NCBI RefSeq assembly: GCF_002575655.3
Contig: NC_053040.3
Span: forward strand, 350,553,267 to 350,617,266
Source of the DNA: Aegilops tauschii subsp. strangulata
Taxonomy: Eukaryota; Streptophyta; Magnoliopsida; Poales; Poaceae
Length of the DNA stretch: 64,000 nt
Direction of reading: 5' to 3'
This document shows positions 11,574 through 23,456 of this stretch, one piece after another (within the stretch, counting starts at the first letter, position 1; every line of letters begins with the position of its first letter). The position numbers were made by a program, and so were the translations under genes. Under the pieces are notes generated by a model, which made no database searches, was not told where the DNA came from, and saw only the letters and a list, made by a program, of their open reading frames with translations.

Positions 11574-11591
11574 GTGTATTTTTTTGTAGTG
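11574..11591 (-). repeat. CACTA terminal inverted repeat (right end)
   Basis: The minus strand reads CACTACAAAAAAATACAC and continues with TTCCGTGATGATACGTG. Words such as CACGGAAGTG, CATGGAAGTG and GTCATGGAACACTTC recur inward at 11380-11580, which fits a terminal/subterminal region. The flanking bases after 11591 are CAA. Confidence 0.8.
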
Positions 11592-12719
11592 CAATGGAAA
11601 TTCTCATGGCTTTGAGAGACTCATTGATATCATGCTTGGGAGGAATAGATCTAAGTTTTAAAGAATCAACATCAAGAGAAATTCTATCAACGTTCCTAGC
11701 CAATTCATCAACTTTAAGCAATTTCTCTTCAAGCAAAGCATTGAAATTATTTTGTGAATTCATAAACTCTTTAACACTAGTCTCAAATTCAGAGGGCATC
11801 TTATTAAAATTTCCATAAGAATTGTTGTAGGAATTACCATAATTATTAGAGGAATTGCTAGGATAAGGCCTAGGATTAAAGTTTCCTCTATACGCGTTGT
11901 TGCCAAAATTATTCCTACCAACAAAATTCACATCCATAGATTCATTATTATTCTCAATCAAAGTAGACAAAGGCATATCATTAGGATCAGAAGAAACACT
12001 CTTAGTAGCAAATAATTTCATAAGTTCATCCATCTTTCCACTCAAAACATTAATTTCTTCTATCGCATGCACTTTTTATTAGTAGATCTTTCAGTGTGCC
12101 ATTGAGAATAATTAACCATAATATTATCTAGGAGTTTAGTAGGTTCTCCTAAAGTGATTTCCATAAAAGTGCCTCCTGCGGCTGAATCTAAAAGATTTCT
12201 AGAAGCAAAATTCAAGCCGGCATAAAAGTTTTGTATAATCATCCACAAATTCAAACCATGAGTAGGGCAATTACGTATCATTAATTTCATCCTCTACCAA
12301 GCTTGTGCAACATGTTCATGATCAAGTTGCTTAAAATTCATAATATCGTTTCCAAGAGGAAAATACTTAGAGATAAAAGCATCTTTGCACTTGTTCCAAG
12401 AATCAATACTATTTTTAGGCAAAGACGAAAACCAAGCTTTAGCACGATCTCTAAGCGAAAAAGGAAATAGCTTCAATTTAACAATATCATTGTCCACATC
12501 TTTCTTCTTTTGCATATCACACAAATCAACGAAGCTATTTAGATGAGTAGCGGCATCTTCACTAGGAAGGCCGGCGAATTGATCTTTCATGACAAGATTC
12601 AACAAAGCAGCATTGATTTCACAAGATTCAGTATTGGTAAGAGGAGCAATCGGAGTGCTAAGGAAATCATTATTGTTGGTATTGGTAAAGTCACATAATT
12701 TGGTATTATCTTGAGCCAT
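11592..12719 (-). pseudogene. gag: gag of Athila-type gypsy element, broken
   Basis: The ATG at 12719 gives MAQDNTKLCDFTNTNNNDFL. The Retrotrans_gag core follows, with DQFAGLPSEDAATHLNSF, FPFSLRDRAKAWFSSLP and the SKYFP-type end. The frame ends in a stop at about 12294 and resumes in other frames at 12290-12060 (FYAGLNFASRNLLDSAAGGT) and 12072-11592 (Asn-rich NNYGNSYNNSYGNFNKMPSE and a coiled coil). At least one stop and one frameshift therefore interrupt it. The protein would have formed the virus-like particle shell. The 3' end is truncated by the CACTA insertion. Confidence 0.8.
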
Positions 12720-12901
12720 CATGACAAACAAGCAATCCAACACACAAGCAAACAAGAGACGGGAAAAAGGAGGAAAAGAGAGGGCGAATAAAACGGCAAG
12801 GGTGAAGTGGGGAGAGGAAAACGAGAGGCAAATGGCAAAAAAATGTAATGCGGGAGATAAGTGTTTGTGATGGGTACTTGGTATGTTGACTTTTGCGTAG
12901 A

Positions 12902-12921
12902 CCTCCCCGGCAACGGCGCCA
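12902..12921 (-). other. Primer-binding site of the Athila-type element
   Basis: The minus strand reads TGGCGCCGTTGCCGGGGAGG, beginning 11 bases after the LTR end. The same 20-mer style occurs in the second Athila-type element at about 33056. It is the tRNA-primed start of minus-strand DNA synthesis. Confidence 0.8.
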
Positions 12922-12932
12922 GAAATCCTTCT

Positions 12933-14516
12933 TGCTACCTCTTGAGCACTGCGTTGGTTTTCCCTTGAAGAGGAAAGGGTGATGCAGCAAAGTAGCATAA
13001 GTATTTCCCGCGGTTTTTCAGAACCAAGGTATCAATCCAGTAGGAGGCTACGCGCGAGTCCCTCGCACCTACACAAAACAAATAAATCCTCGCAACCAAC
13101 GCGATAAGGGGTTGTCAATCCCTACAAGGTCACTTACGAGAGTGAGATCTGATAGATATGATAGGATAATATTTTTGGTATTTTTGTGATAAAGATGCAA
13201 AGTAAAATAAAAGCAAAATAAAAGGCAAAGGAAATAACTAAGTGTTGGAAGATTAATATGATGAAGATAGACCCGGGGGCCATAGGTTTCACTAGTGGCT
13301 TCTCTCAAGAACATAAGTATTTTACGGTGGGTGAACAAATTACTGTTGAGCAATTGACAGAATTGAGCATAGTTATGAGAAGATCTAGGTATGATCATGT
13401 ATGTAGGCATCACGTCCGAAACAAGTAGACCGACTCCTGCCTGCATCTACTACTATTACTCCACTCATCGACCGCTATCCAGCATGCATCTAGAGTATTA
13501 AGTTCATGAAAACAGAGTAACGCCTTAAGCAAGATGACATGATGTAGAGGGATAAATTCATGCAATATGATAAAAACCCCATCTTGTTATCCTCGATGGC
13601 AACAATACAATATGTGCCTTGTTGCCCCTACTGTCACTGGAAAAGGACACCGCAAGATTGAACCCAAAGCTAAGCACTTCTCCCATTGCAAGAAAGATCA
13701 ATCTAGTAGGCCAAACCAAACTGATAATTCGAAGAGACTTGCAAAGATAACCAATCATACATAAAAGAATTCAGAGAAGATTCAAATATTGTTCATAGAT
13801 AATCTTTATCATAAACCCACAATTCATCGATCTCAACAAACACACCGCAAAAGAAGATTACATCGAATAGATCTCCATGAGAGAGGGGGAGAACATTGTA
13901 TTGAGATCCAAAAAGAGAGAAGAAGCCATCTAGCTACTAACTATGGACCCGAAGGTCTGAGGTAAACTACTCACACTTCATCGGAGGGGCTATGGTGATG
14001 ATGTAGAAGCCCTCCGATCGATGCCCCCTCCGGCGGAGCTCCAGAACAGGCCCCAAGATGGGATCTCGTGGGTATAGAAGGTTGCGGCGGTGGAATTAGG
14101 TTTTTGGCTCCGTATCTGATCGTTTGGGGGTACGTAGGTATATATAGGAGGAAGGAGTACGTCGGTGGAGCAACAGGGGGCCCACGAGGGTGGAGGGCGC
14201 GTCCTGTGGGGGTAGGCGCGCCCCCCTACCTCGTGGCCTCCTCCTTTGTTTCTTGACGTAGGGTCCAAGTCTCCCGGATCATATTCTTCCTAAAAATCAC
14301 GTTCCCGAAGGTTTCATTCCGTTTGGACTCCGTTTGATATTCCTTTTCTACGAAACTCTGAAATAGGCAAAAAACAGCAATTCTGGGCTGGGCCTCCGGT
14401 TAATAGTTAGTCCCAAAAATAATATAAAAGTGAATAATAAAGCCTAATAATGTCCAAAACAGTAGATAATATAGAATGGAGCAATCAAAAATTATAGATA
14501 CGTTGGAGACGTATCA
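12933..14516 (-). repeat. LTR of Athila-type gypsy element (about 1.58 kb)
   Basis: The LTR runs TGATACGTCTCC...GAGGTAGCA on the minus strand. It contains a TATATATA box near 14143-14150 (plus coordinates) and, just upstream of that in transcription sense, a GC-rich imperfect palindrome at 14182-14236. The target duplication cannot be tested because the other LTR is not in the window. Confidence 0.85.
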
Positions 14517-14523
14517 ATGCCAC

Positions 14524-16247
14524 TGTTGGGGACGTAGTAATTTCAAAAAAAATCCTACGCACACGCAAGATCATGGTGATGCATAGCAATGAGAGAGAGT
14601 GTGTGTCCACGTACCCTCGTAGACCGAAAGCGAAAGCGTTAGCACAATGCGGTTGATGTAGACGTACGTCTTCACGATCCGACCGATCAAGTACCGAACG
14701 CACGGCACCTCCGAGTTCTGCACACGTTCAACTCGATGACGTCCCTCGAACTCCGATCCAGCCGAGCTTTGAGGGAGAGTTCCGTCAGCACGACGGCGTG
14801 GTGACGATGATGATGTTCTACCGACGCAGGGCTTCGCCTAAGCACCGCTACGATATAATCGAGGTGGATTATGGTGGAGGGGGGCACCGCACATGGCTAA
14901 GAGATCAAGAGATCAATTGTTGTGTCTATGGGGTGCCCCTCTCCTCCGTATATAAAGGGGTGGAGGAGGGGGAGGGCCGGCCTCTCTATGGCGCGCATTA
15001 GGAGGAGTCCTACTCCCACCGGGAGTAGGATTTCCCCCCTTACAAGTAGTAGGAGTAGGAGTCAAGGAAAGGGGAGAGAGAAGAGAAGGAAGGAGGGGGC
15101 GCAGACCCTCCCCCTAGTCCAATTCGGACTAGGCCTTGGGGGCGTGCAGCCTCTCCTCTCTCTTTCCCCTAAAGCCCAATAACGCCCATATACTCCCCGG
15201 CGAATTCCCGTAACTCTCCGGTACTCCGAAAAATACCCGAATCACTCGGAACCTTTCCAATGTCCGAATATAGTCGTCCAATATATCGATATTTACGTCT
15301 CGACCATTTTGAGACTCCTCGTCATGTCCCCGGTCTCATCCGGGACTCTGAACTACCTTCGGTACATCAATACACATAAACTCATAATATAACCGTCATC
15401 GAACTTTAAGCGTGCGGACCCTACGGGTTCGAGAACAATGTAGACATGACCGAGACACGTCTCTGGTCAATAACCAATAGCGGAACCTGGATGCTCATAT
15501 TGGCTCCCACATATTCTACGAAGATCTTTATCGGTCAAACCGCATAACAACATACGTTATTCCCTTTGTCATCGGTATGTTACTTGCCCGAGATTCGATT
15601 GTCGGTATCTCAATACCTAGTTCAATCTCATTACCGGCAAGTCTCTTTACTCATTCCGTAATACATCATCCCGCAACTAACTCATTTAGTTGCAATGCTT
15701 GCAAGGCTTATAGTGATGCGCATTACCGAGTGGGCCCAAAGATACCTCTCCGACAATCGGAGTGACAAATCCTAATCTCGAAATACGCCAACCCAACAAG
15801 TACCTTTGGAGACACCTGTAGAGCACCTTTATAATCACCCATTTACGTTGTGACGTTTGGTAGCACACAAAGTGTTCCTCCGGTAAACGGGAGTTGCATA
15901 ATCTCATAGTCATAGGAACATGTATAAGTCATGAAGAAAGCAATAGCAACATACTAAACGATCAAGTGCTAAGCTAACGGAATGGGTCAAGTCAATCACA
16001 TCATTCTCCTAATGATGTGATCCCGTTAATCAAATGACAACTCATGTCTATGGCTAGGAAACATAACCATCTTTGATCAACGAGCTAGTCAAGTAGAGGC
16101 ATACTAGTGACACTCTGTTTGTCTATGTATTCACACATGTATTACGTTTCCGGTTAATACAATTCTGGCATGAATAATACACATTTATCATGAGAATAAG
16201 GAAATAAATAATAACTTAATTATTGCCTCTAGGGCATATTTCCTTCA
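14524..16247 (-). repeat. BARE1/WIS/Angela-type copia LTR, inverted
   Basis: On the minus strand it starts TGAAGGAAATATGCCCTAGA (16247) and ends TACTACGTCCCCAACA (14524), the signature termini of this copia group, about 1.7 kb. No PBS, gag or PPT adjoins it, so it is a solo or isolated LTR. The five bases on each side (GCCAC and AGAGG) do not match, so either recombination or a deletion removed one flank. Confidence 0.9.
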
Positions 16248-16473
16248 AGAGGAACTTTCGGGCGCCGTTGCCCGAAAGGGATTGACAACCCCTTTAACAC
16301 GTCGGGTTGTGAGGTGTTGTCATTTGTGTGCAGGGGCTGTTTACGTTGTGTTGCTTGGTTCTCCTACTGGTTCGATAGCCTTGGTTTCATTTCTGAGAGA
16401 AATACCTACCGCCGCTGTGCTGCATCATCCCTCCCTCTTTGGGGAAATACCGACGTAGCTTCAAGCGACATCA
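16248..16473 (+). repeat. 3' fragment of a gypsy LTR
   Basis: The stretch includes GGGATTGACAACCCCTTTAA, CTCCTACTGGTTCGATA and GGGGAAATACCGACGTAGCT, and ends ...TTCAAGCGACATCA. This resembles the last 200 or so bases of Triticeae gypsy LTRs with the same GATTGACAACCCC motif as the LTR at 12933-14516 (seen there on the other strand). It is not followed by a primer-binding site. It is probably a truncated LTR cut by the neighbouring copia LTR. Confidence 0.65.
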
Positions 16474-18295
16474 GTGAATATCCTATCCTGGTGGGTTATT
16501 CTGCAAATTTTCAGCAAATTAGCACGCGACTGTTCGATCTCAGATCCAAGGGCTGCCAGCAGCCCGTATCATGGTCGCACCTACCACGACCGTCACCTCG
16601 CTCGCGCGGTCATGCCCTTGGATATTTAACACGGTGCGTTAGGCTATTTGATGTTGGCATGTCATACATAGTCATCACTTAGTCACTCATACTACAAGGA
16701 GGTTAGCTATAAGGTTGGCTATAAGAGTATTTTTTACTTCTCTCTACCTCTTTCTTCGTAGTATTTATCGCATTTGCCAAGGAGTGACCTCTTCCAATGA
16801 AATGGTGCTTAGATGAGGTGCTAAGGGCATTAAATGGCTTAGCAACTCAAGTCCCCAATGCATAGGTGCTTAGTTTTTTGTCACTAAATTTGCTTCATTT
16901 AATTAGCTATAGACTCAAAATTGTCTTTTCACCTAGGTACACGCGCTTAGCACCGTTTCTTCCTGGGATCACCAAACTAGTCTCTCTCTTCTTAATTAAC
17001 TTGCCACATCAGACTTTATGCCTATGTGGCAGGCTTATTACTTGTAGGAGCAAGTACAATAGTGGGCTATAAGCCCGCTTTACATGGCATTTTTGCATAT
17101 GTGGAGGAAAGAGGCAAGGAAAAAGTGGAGGAGTGGGCTCTCATGCAAGAGCCAGCCTCTACATGGTGGAGCATTGGGAGAGGCACCTGTATGGAGGTGG
17201 TCAGGAATCAGGAGACTCACGCCGGTTGTAGCGCCGCAGTTAAAATGATAATGCCAAGTCAAATCACGGGGCCCCACCTGTCCAGCAGTAACTCGCTGTT
17301 AAATCACACAGCCCTACGTTTGCAGCAGCCTACTCCCTCATCTTCTTGCATCTTTGTCGAATCGACTAGGCGGAACTGCCCCACCCACCACGCGGGAAAA
17401 GCCCCGCCCTCGACTTTTAAATAGTACAGTATACTAATTTTGTATCCATGGATTGCGCCATGGAGCAAAGCCTCAAGAAAACGGCGGTGCACATGTACGG
17501 AGTATACAACACGCCTGTCGCGCTCACGTCGCACCCCAAACGGTCGGTCGGTCTAGCACGCTGCTCTCCGAATGGAACACGTGTCATATTGCGTTTGCAC
17601 ACACATGTTGGACCGCAGTTGAGAACCGACCATAGGCATACTCCCGGGCCCCGCAAGTCGGGTGAGTTAATAGAAGAGAGAGACGAGCGATAGTACTAGA
17701 GAAGTGTTGTACAGACATTGGTGCCTGGACGATCCCTGCATGACACGGAAGATCAGTTCGTCCATGCATGTGACCAGACTCTAGCAGACACGCCTGGATT
17801 GGCTATTGTCTACATATCGTGCAGGCTGTGTTGTACAGGGCTGTAGTTCTGATGAGAAATCTAAAAAAAGGTTTCTTGTCATCTCACAATATTAGGTGTC
17901 ATGTGCTTCGGATCATTGCGAGGGTTAAACAGCGACAACTGAGTACCTCCAAGGCGCTAGTCATTGGGGGCACATGCACGAAGACTACTCGGCTGCCATC
18001 TAGGTCAAGCTGGCTATGTTAATTAGGACATCTATCGATGAACCCCTTTTCTACGAGTTTATCTTTAATTTGAGCTTTGATCCTCGTCTAGTTTGTCCGT
18101 CGGAATTCATGTTGTCTCCTTTGGGAAGTGAGGTTATGGTTTCTTGTCATGTGGCATTTTTTCATGTTATATGTTATAATCCGGTGCTTCAGATCAAAAT
18201 GACGACAACTGCGCCTCCGGGCCACGTGCATGAAACTTCTCGACAGTCATTGACGAGGTCAAGCCGGCTCCGGTAGACAAAAGAAAACTAGTAGT
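16474..18295. other. Gene-free stretch with MITE-like and duplicated segments
   Basis: No credible coding frame is seen. A block at 16690-17210 carries GGTTAGCTATAAGGTTGGCT near its left end and AGTACAATAGTGGGCTATAA at about 17050, which recall termini of Harbinger-type MITEs, but no clean target duplication was found. A diverged direct repeat pairs about 17900-18010 with about 18180-18275; both share GTGCTTC(G/A)GATCA, CGACAACTG, a GGG-CAC/CACGTGCA(T/C)GAA segment and AGGTCAAGC(T/C)GGCT. Confidence 0.35.
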
Positions 18296-18760
18296 ACTCC
18301 ACTATATAGGCAGGAGCCTCCACACTTGCTTGCTAGTGTTGCTCTCTTCACACTGTCTCATCCTCTCCAGATCTAAACACAACAGCGGTGGTCACACACT
18401 CTCTCTCTGCTCACCGCTGGTCATATATCCCGTCGGACCCTCTCCGCCGGAGAAGGTGAGAAGGTGCAACATTCACGCGGTCATCCTCGGCGACGTCTCT
18501 TACCCACTGCCGGCGCATCCCGATCAGCGTGCCTTGCCGTTCTCTCCCAAGCACTGCAGGCTTGGGAGGGCCTCCGGCCCCTTCTTCCTCGCTGCCGTAG
18601 TGTGGGCAGATCAGGCCTCCCGCCACCCACCTAGCGACATCCCGGCGACCCTCGGGTATAACTTCCTTCGAAACCGGCCTTGCTCTACTTCCCGAGCTCC
18701 TGACGTCGCTGCATTTGTATCTTTTACTATTTCTCAGGCCCCCTCATAGATAGGATCGAT
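18296..18760 (+). promoter_or_regulatory. Promoter-like TATA box plus GC-rich leader
   Basis: ACTATATAGG at about 18300 is followed by a CT-rich leader (TCTCATCCTCTCCAGATCT). A GC-rich open frame (18330-18749) then has codon-like composition but no recognisable protein. It looks like the start of a gene, or of a gene fragment carried by a transposon. No downstream exon could be linked to it. Confidence 0.3.
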
Positions 18761-20430
18761 CGGCTGTTCGAAAGCCACCTAAATTTTTACTGTTAAGAGG
18801 TAAAACTAGTTCATGCACTCGAATCTAGTACTACTTGGTTCAAACAAGGAAGAAAGGGGGTGGGGTGGGGGTGGGGGAAGATTTGTTACCTGAATCTAGG
18901 ACTTGGTCGAAAGAGGAAATAATGGGGGCGAAAAGTAGTAGAGACTGGCTATCCAATTGGTCTCTAGGTCTAATAGGGAAATAAAGGGAAACACAGTAAA
19001 AACTCAATATAAACCGATCTATTGGTTGAAAAAGGAAAGAAAGTGGGGACTGGGGGACAAGTCAACAGAGTAAGTCCAGCACTAGATTTGCTAGCCTCAC
19101 ACAGTATAAGGTGGCTATACCGAACAAAAATGGGACCAACCGAGATATCATGTTCTGATGTTTGTTGCCCCGAGCCACTCTTATTTAATGCCACTGGTAA
19201 AATGTAGCAGTTGCACTGTTAAAAGTAAGGACACGTTAAACGAATGTTGTTTTCAATGTAATGCCTCCAGTAATATGAATCAATGGCACTTTTTTTCATG
19301 TCCTGCTAAATTTCCCATTAAGATAAGTTGCTTCTTTTTGTTAGAAATGCAACTGTCCTGGTTCGCCTACTCTCCCGTGCCCAAATACCAACTCTGTAGC
19401 AGCTGTTAATGTAATGTTGCTGGCAAAATGAAGCAATGACACCATTAAAGTAATGTCGTATTTAACGGTTGTCATAGTTAATCCTAATGCCCATACTAAT
19501 ATCTAGCAATGCTGCTGCTTTAGAAATTGCTACTGTCCTTGTAGGATTGCCATTCAGATAAGGAACATGCTTCTTTTCATTTGATGTATGTTTCATCACT
19601 TGTTAGTCACCCTCCTTTCCACCTTTTTTGTGCAAACAGAGATATGCATTTCATGCTTGATCTTAGTTGAACTGCACAAATGATATCCAAATTATAGTTG
19701 AACATTCCAGGAGCTTCACAACCAACCTTGATGTTGCTCAATTTTATTGCAACTAATGAAGAATAAGCTCTGTGGGTTTCGTTTTCTGATGGAAATGGAA
19801 CCGGGGCTGGAGCCCTTTTCTTAAAAAAAGAAGAAGAAGAAGCTGCTAGCTCATGGGACATTGCTTCATTTTAGGTGAACTGCACCAAAAGGTCCCATGA
19901 ATTGAATCATCCATGTTGGTGACTGGTGTCATCCCTTCTACGATGGCGTTGACTGCAGATATGGTTCCCATCACGAGGTCTGTTCCTTTTTGGTCTGACC
20001 GTTTGCCAAAGATCCTGCATGTTGAGTCTGCTCTTGTGCTACTATTTTGGCACTGCCATGATAAAGCAGTAATGTTATTATTTTGCACCTTAATCTAGTG
20101 TCACTATTAATTTGAGGCAATGTTTTGGCACCGCTAGTGCCACTGATTTTTTTTATATATCGAAAGAGGGGGTTTCCTCTGATTTCATTAAAGAAACCCA
20201 ACTTTAGAGAACCATTATCCGACAACATCTTAGGGTAAACGGGCAGTTATGCAACTACTACTAGAACGGACTGAGTACTAGCAGGAGACAAGTTCGCCAC
20301 ATAAGCTAGGCAGGTAGGGGGACACAGCACCAGCTCCACCAAGTTTGGATTACAACCCAAATGCTACCACAGAAACATCAGGGGGAAGATAGGGACTGAA
20401 AGAGCCAGCTTCAGCATCCCAGTCTAAGCA
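18761..20430. other. Degenerate repeat-rich, exon-like DNA
   Basis: Weak direct repeats occur every 200-300 bp: GTAAAATG(T)AGCA..., AATGAAGCAATGACACCATT, and short blocks of the type TTAAGATAAGTTGCTTC / TCAGATAAGGAACATGCTTC. Two copies of an exon-like motif encoding (C)LILVELHK or FILGELH lie at 19654-19683 and 19865-19890. At 20150-20230, GAAAGAGGGGGTTTCCTCTG followed by ATTTCATTAAAGAAACCC resembles the 3' end of a minus-strand retroposon. No intact gene is seen. Confidence 0.35.
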
Positions 20431-20435
20431 CCTCC

Positions 20436-22010
20436 TGAAGGAAATATGCCCTAGAGGCAATAATAAAGTTATTATTTATTTCCTTATATCATGATAAATG
20501 TTTATTATTCATGCTAGAATTGTATTAACCGGAAACATAATACATGTGTGAATACATAGACAAACAGTGTGTCACTAGTATGCCTCTACTTGACTAGCTC
20601 GTTAATCAAAGATGGTTATGTTTTCTAGCCATAGACATGAGTTGTCATTCGATTAATGGGATCACCTCATTAGGAGAATGACGTGATTGACTTGACCCAT
20701 TCCGTTAGCTTAGCACTCGATCGTTTAGTATGTTGCTATTGATTTCTTCATGACTTATACATGTTCCTATATGAGATTATGCAACTCCCGTTTACCGGAG
20801 GAACACTTTGTGTGCTACCAAACGTCACAACGTAACTGGGTGATTATAAAGGTGCTCTACAGGTGTCTCCAAAGGTACTTGTTGGGTTGGCGTATTTCGA
20901 GATTAGGATTTGTCACTCCGATTGTCGGAGAGGTATCTCTGGGCCCACTCGGTAATGCACATCAATATAAGCCTTGCAAGCATTGTGACTAATGAGTTAG
21001 TTGCGGGATGATGTATTACGGAACGAGTAAAGAGACTTGTCGGTAATGAGATTGAACTAGGTATCGAGATACCGACGATCGAATCTCGGGCAAGTAACAT
21101 ACCGATGACAAAGGGAACAACGTATGTTGTTATGCGGTCTGACCGATAAAGATCTTCGTAGAATATGTAGGAACCAATATGAGCATCCAGGTTTCGCTAT
21201 TGGTTATTGATCGGAGAGGTGTCTCGGTCATGTCTACATAGTTCTCGAACCCGTAGGGTCCACACGCTTAACGTTACGATGACAGTTATATTATGAGTTT
21301 ATATGTTTTGATGTACCGAAGGTTGTTCGGAGTAGTGCGCCTGAGGGGAGAGAGAGGGCAGCAACCCAGGAGGTGGCGCGCCCCCTCCCATGAGGAGTCC
21401 GAATTGGACTAGGAGAGGGGGGCGCGGCCCCTCTTTCCCTCTCCCTCTCCCTCTCTTTCCTTCCCCCTTCTCTCTTCCTAGTTGGACTAGGAAAGGGGAG
21501 TCCTACTCCTACTAGGAGGAGGACCCCCCCCCTCCTTGGCGCGCCCCAAGGGCCAGCCGTCCTCCCCCCTTGCTCCTTTATATACGGGGGCAGGGGGCAC
21601 CTCTGAACACACAATTGATCTACGATCTTTTAGCCGTGTGCGGTGCCCCCCTCCACCATATTACACCTCGATAATATCGTTGCGGAGCTTAGGCGAAGCC
21701 CTGCGTCGGTACGACATCATCGTCGTCACCACGCCGTCGTGCTGACGAAACTCTCCCTCAACACTCGGCTGGATCAGAGTTCGAAGGACGTCATCGAGCT
21801 GAACGTGTGCTGAACTCGGAGGTGTCGTGCGTTCGGTACTTGATCGGTCGGATCGTGAAGACGTACGACTACATCAACCGCGTTGTGATAACGCTTCCGC
21901 TTTCGGTCTACGAGGGTACGTGGACAACACTCTCTCCTCTCGTTGCTATGCATCACCATGATCTTGCGTGTGCGTAGGATTTTTTTTTGAAATTACTACG
22001 TTCCCCAACA
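20436..22010 (+). mobile_element. Solo LTR of a BARE1/WIS/Angela-type copia element
   Basis: The LTR starts TGAAGGAAATATGCCCTAGA and ends TACTACGTTCCCCAACA, 1575 bp. It is flanked by a perfect 5-bp target duplication, CCTCC at 20431-20435 and at 22011-22015, with no internal element sequence. This is the footprint of a complete insertion reduced by LTR-LTR recombination. Internal landmarks include a TATA box in TTTATATACGG near 21577 and GGCGCGCC palindromes at 21369-21396 and 21533-21551. Confidence 0.95.
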
Positions 22011-22015
22011 CCTCC

Positions 22016-22924
22016 GGCCTCCATCCTTGCGACGCACGGTACACCTCGTTTGCCACCTGCTCGACCCTAGTTTCACTGATAAAATGAAGTAATAATACAG
22101 TTAAAATAGAGCGAGTGTCCTCTCTATCATTTCATTTCCAATGTAGATAAAGAAAGTGCTTCTCTTTGTTAGTATATGTTTCATCAACTAGTCCCATTGT
22201 TAATGTTTAAGCGTTTCTGCAAACTGGGGTGCTTAATTTTAGTTGATCTGCACAAAAATAGAGATTGGATTGTCTCAAGGCCCCTCCTTGTACTACCGCT
22301 GTACACTGATGTTCATCACTGGCACAAGGTGTATCGGGGATACTTGGGTCGATTTCCAGTATGAGGCGTCGCAGGGCCCATCTCGCCCTCGCAGCATGGC
22401 ATACTATGATACTATCGCAATATTTTCTTCTATTTATTAGTGTATGTTTAATCAACTAGTGCCACTATAATGTAATCACGCTTTTTCATTATTTGTGCAA
22501 ACAGGGTTATTCAGCTGTATTTTGGTGGAACTGCACAAATGTACGGATGGAACCGGCATATATGCAGAGTGCGAGGTTTGCCAAGTAAAAATTACCGACA
22601 CCAACCATGCTCCATGCACGCATCGGCATATATGTAGTGGGATGTGTGGCGCTCTCTGTGGACGGATCTTTCTCGGCAGCAAATTCTCTAACCAAATACT
22701 AGTAGCTTATATTGGCAGTTTTCTAGGGAGTACTCTTTTCTGAAAGAAGCACCAAACTATTTTTCTTTATTTGTACACAGTGTCACAACTTTGACCCAAA
22801 GGTCCAGAGCTATTTTAGGGTGATTGGCGTAGTACTCGGAGACTGATTGTAAGCATGATTTTCATTAGCTGTCACACTGATTGTAAGCATGAGCAGATGG
22901 AAGATTAGGTTAGTGCGAAGCTTA
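22016..22924. other. Continuation of exon-like repeat region split by the solo LTR
   Basis: Two more copies of the LILV(E/D)LHK-encoding module occur, at 22230-22259 (CLILVDLHKNRDW) and 22513-22560 (SCILVELHKCTDG). Each lies after a pyrimidine-rich stretch and a TGCAAAC(A/T)GGG-like acceptor. Longer frames (22176-22364; 22495-22743) extend them without resembling a known family. A 16-bp direct repeat CTGATTGTAAGCATGA occurs near 22840 and 22880. Confidence 0.35.
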
Positions 22925-23340
22925 CCTTAAACCCTACCGCCGCCATTGAAACGAGGCGAGCGTCGAGGGAACCGTGGAGAACGGCGGGGAAGCGACGTCG
23001 GGCCATCCGGCCTCCTCTTGCGGTGGGAGAACGAATACTCCTGTGGCTCCGGCTGGCTCTGCACCCTCACGAACGGCACACCGTACTCGGTCGATTCGTT
23101 ATCCTCTGGGTGCTCGACCTTCGACCTGTACACCCACCACCTCCACCTGACTTTCGCCGGGCGAAACTATGTGCTCCATTGCCCAGAGGAGATCCTCGAT
23201 GAACTCGAAGGACTACGGCGTGACTGCCGCCGAGGAGTACATCGCCACCCTCATCGCCGCCGTCTCGCTCTTCCGCATACATTACCACATGGCCCTCATT
23301 GTCCTCGAAATCTCCCATTCATTGTCAAACCAAGTAAGGA
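22925..23340 (-). pseudogene. Left (minus-strand) copy of a small duplicated gene, frameshifted
   Basis: Reading leftward, the pieces are FEDNEGHVVMYAEERDGGDE (from about 23318), then in another frame a stop followed by FEFIEDLLWAMEHIVSPGES, then VEHPEDNESTEYGVPFVRVQ and RKRRPDG near 22990. They match, in order, the plus-strand copy at 24163-24642 (ERKGGD; EYIELLLWAMEQTDSP; MEHPPQIE; YRVPFVRV). At least two frameshifts and one stop make it non-functional. The protein family is not recognised. Confidence 0.55.
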
Positions 23341-23456
23341 TCTCCTTCAACCTGGCTAACTTTGCCTAGTCCCCGCCGGTGATCTGCCTGATTCGCTACT
23401 GCATCCTCTCCATAGATGTTCTTCTGAGTGGTCCGGTGCTAGCTTTGGAAGTTGGG

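Larger units (their letters stand above)
1..11591 (+). mobile_element. CACTA (En/Spm) DNA transposon, right-hand part; left end outside window
   Basis: At 11574-11591 the minus strand reads CACTACAAAAAAATACAC, the canonical terminus of plant CACTA elements. Inside it lie about 1.3 kb of GGGCC-rich subterminal repeats (10230-11165), typical of transposase binding regions in this superfamily, and then a gene with En/Spm-type transposase features (6987-9979) on the plus strand. The gypsy gag frame on the minus strand is cut exactly at 11591/11592, so the element inserted into that gypsy. No matching CACTAC left terminus is present in 1-11573, so more than 11.6 kb of element is implied. Whether everything from base 1 belongs to it is inference; the small genes at 900-3600 could be captured host DNA. 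Confidence 0.65.
11592..14516 (-). mobile_element. Athila-type Ty3/gypsy retrotransposon, 5' part (LTR, PBS, gag)
   Basis: Read on the minus strand the order is LTR (14516-12933), primer-binding site and gag, cut off at 11591 by the CACTA element. The LTR starts TGATACGTCTCCAACGTATC. The layout and gag style match the abundant Triticeae Athila-like families (Sabrina/WHAM group; the exact family is not asserted). The 3' half would lie beyond the CACTA element, outside the window. Confidence 0.85.

Noticed and set aside
14524..22010. One composite element bounded by the two inverted BARE-type LTRs
   Set aside because: The right LTR has its own perfect target duplication and the left one none; the DNA between contains no retroelement interior, so they are independent events.
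22946..23359. Plus-strand 137-residue frame over the left gene copy
   Set aside because: It is antisense to fragments that match the plus-strand copy at 24163-24642; the protein similarity lies on the minus strand.
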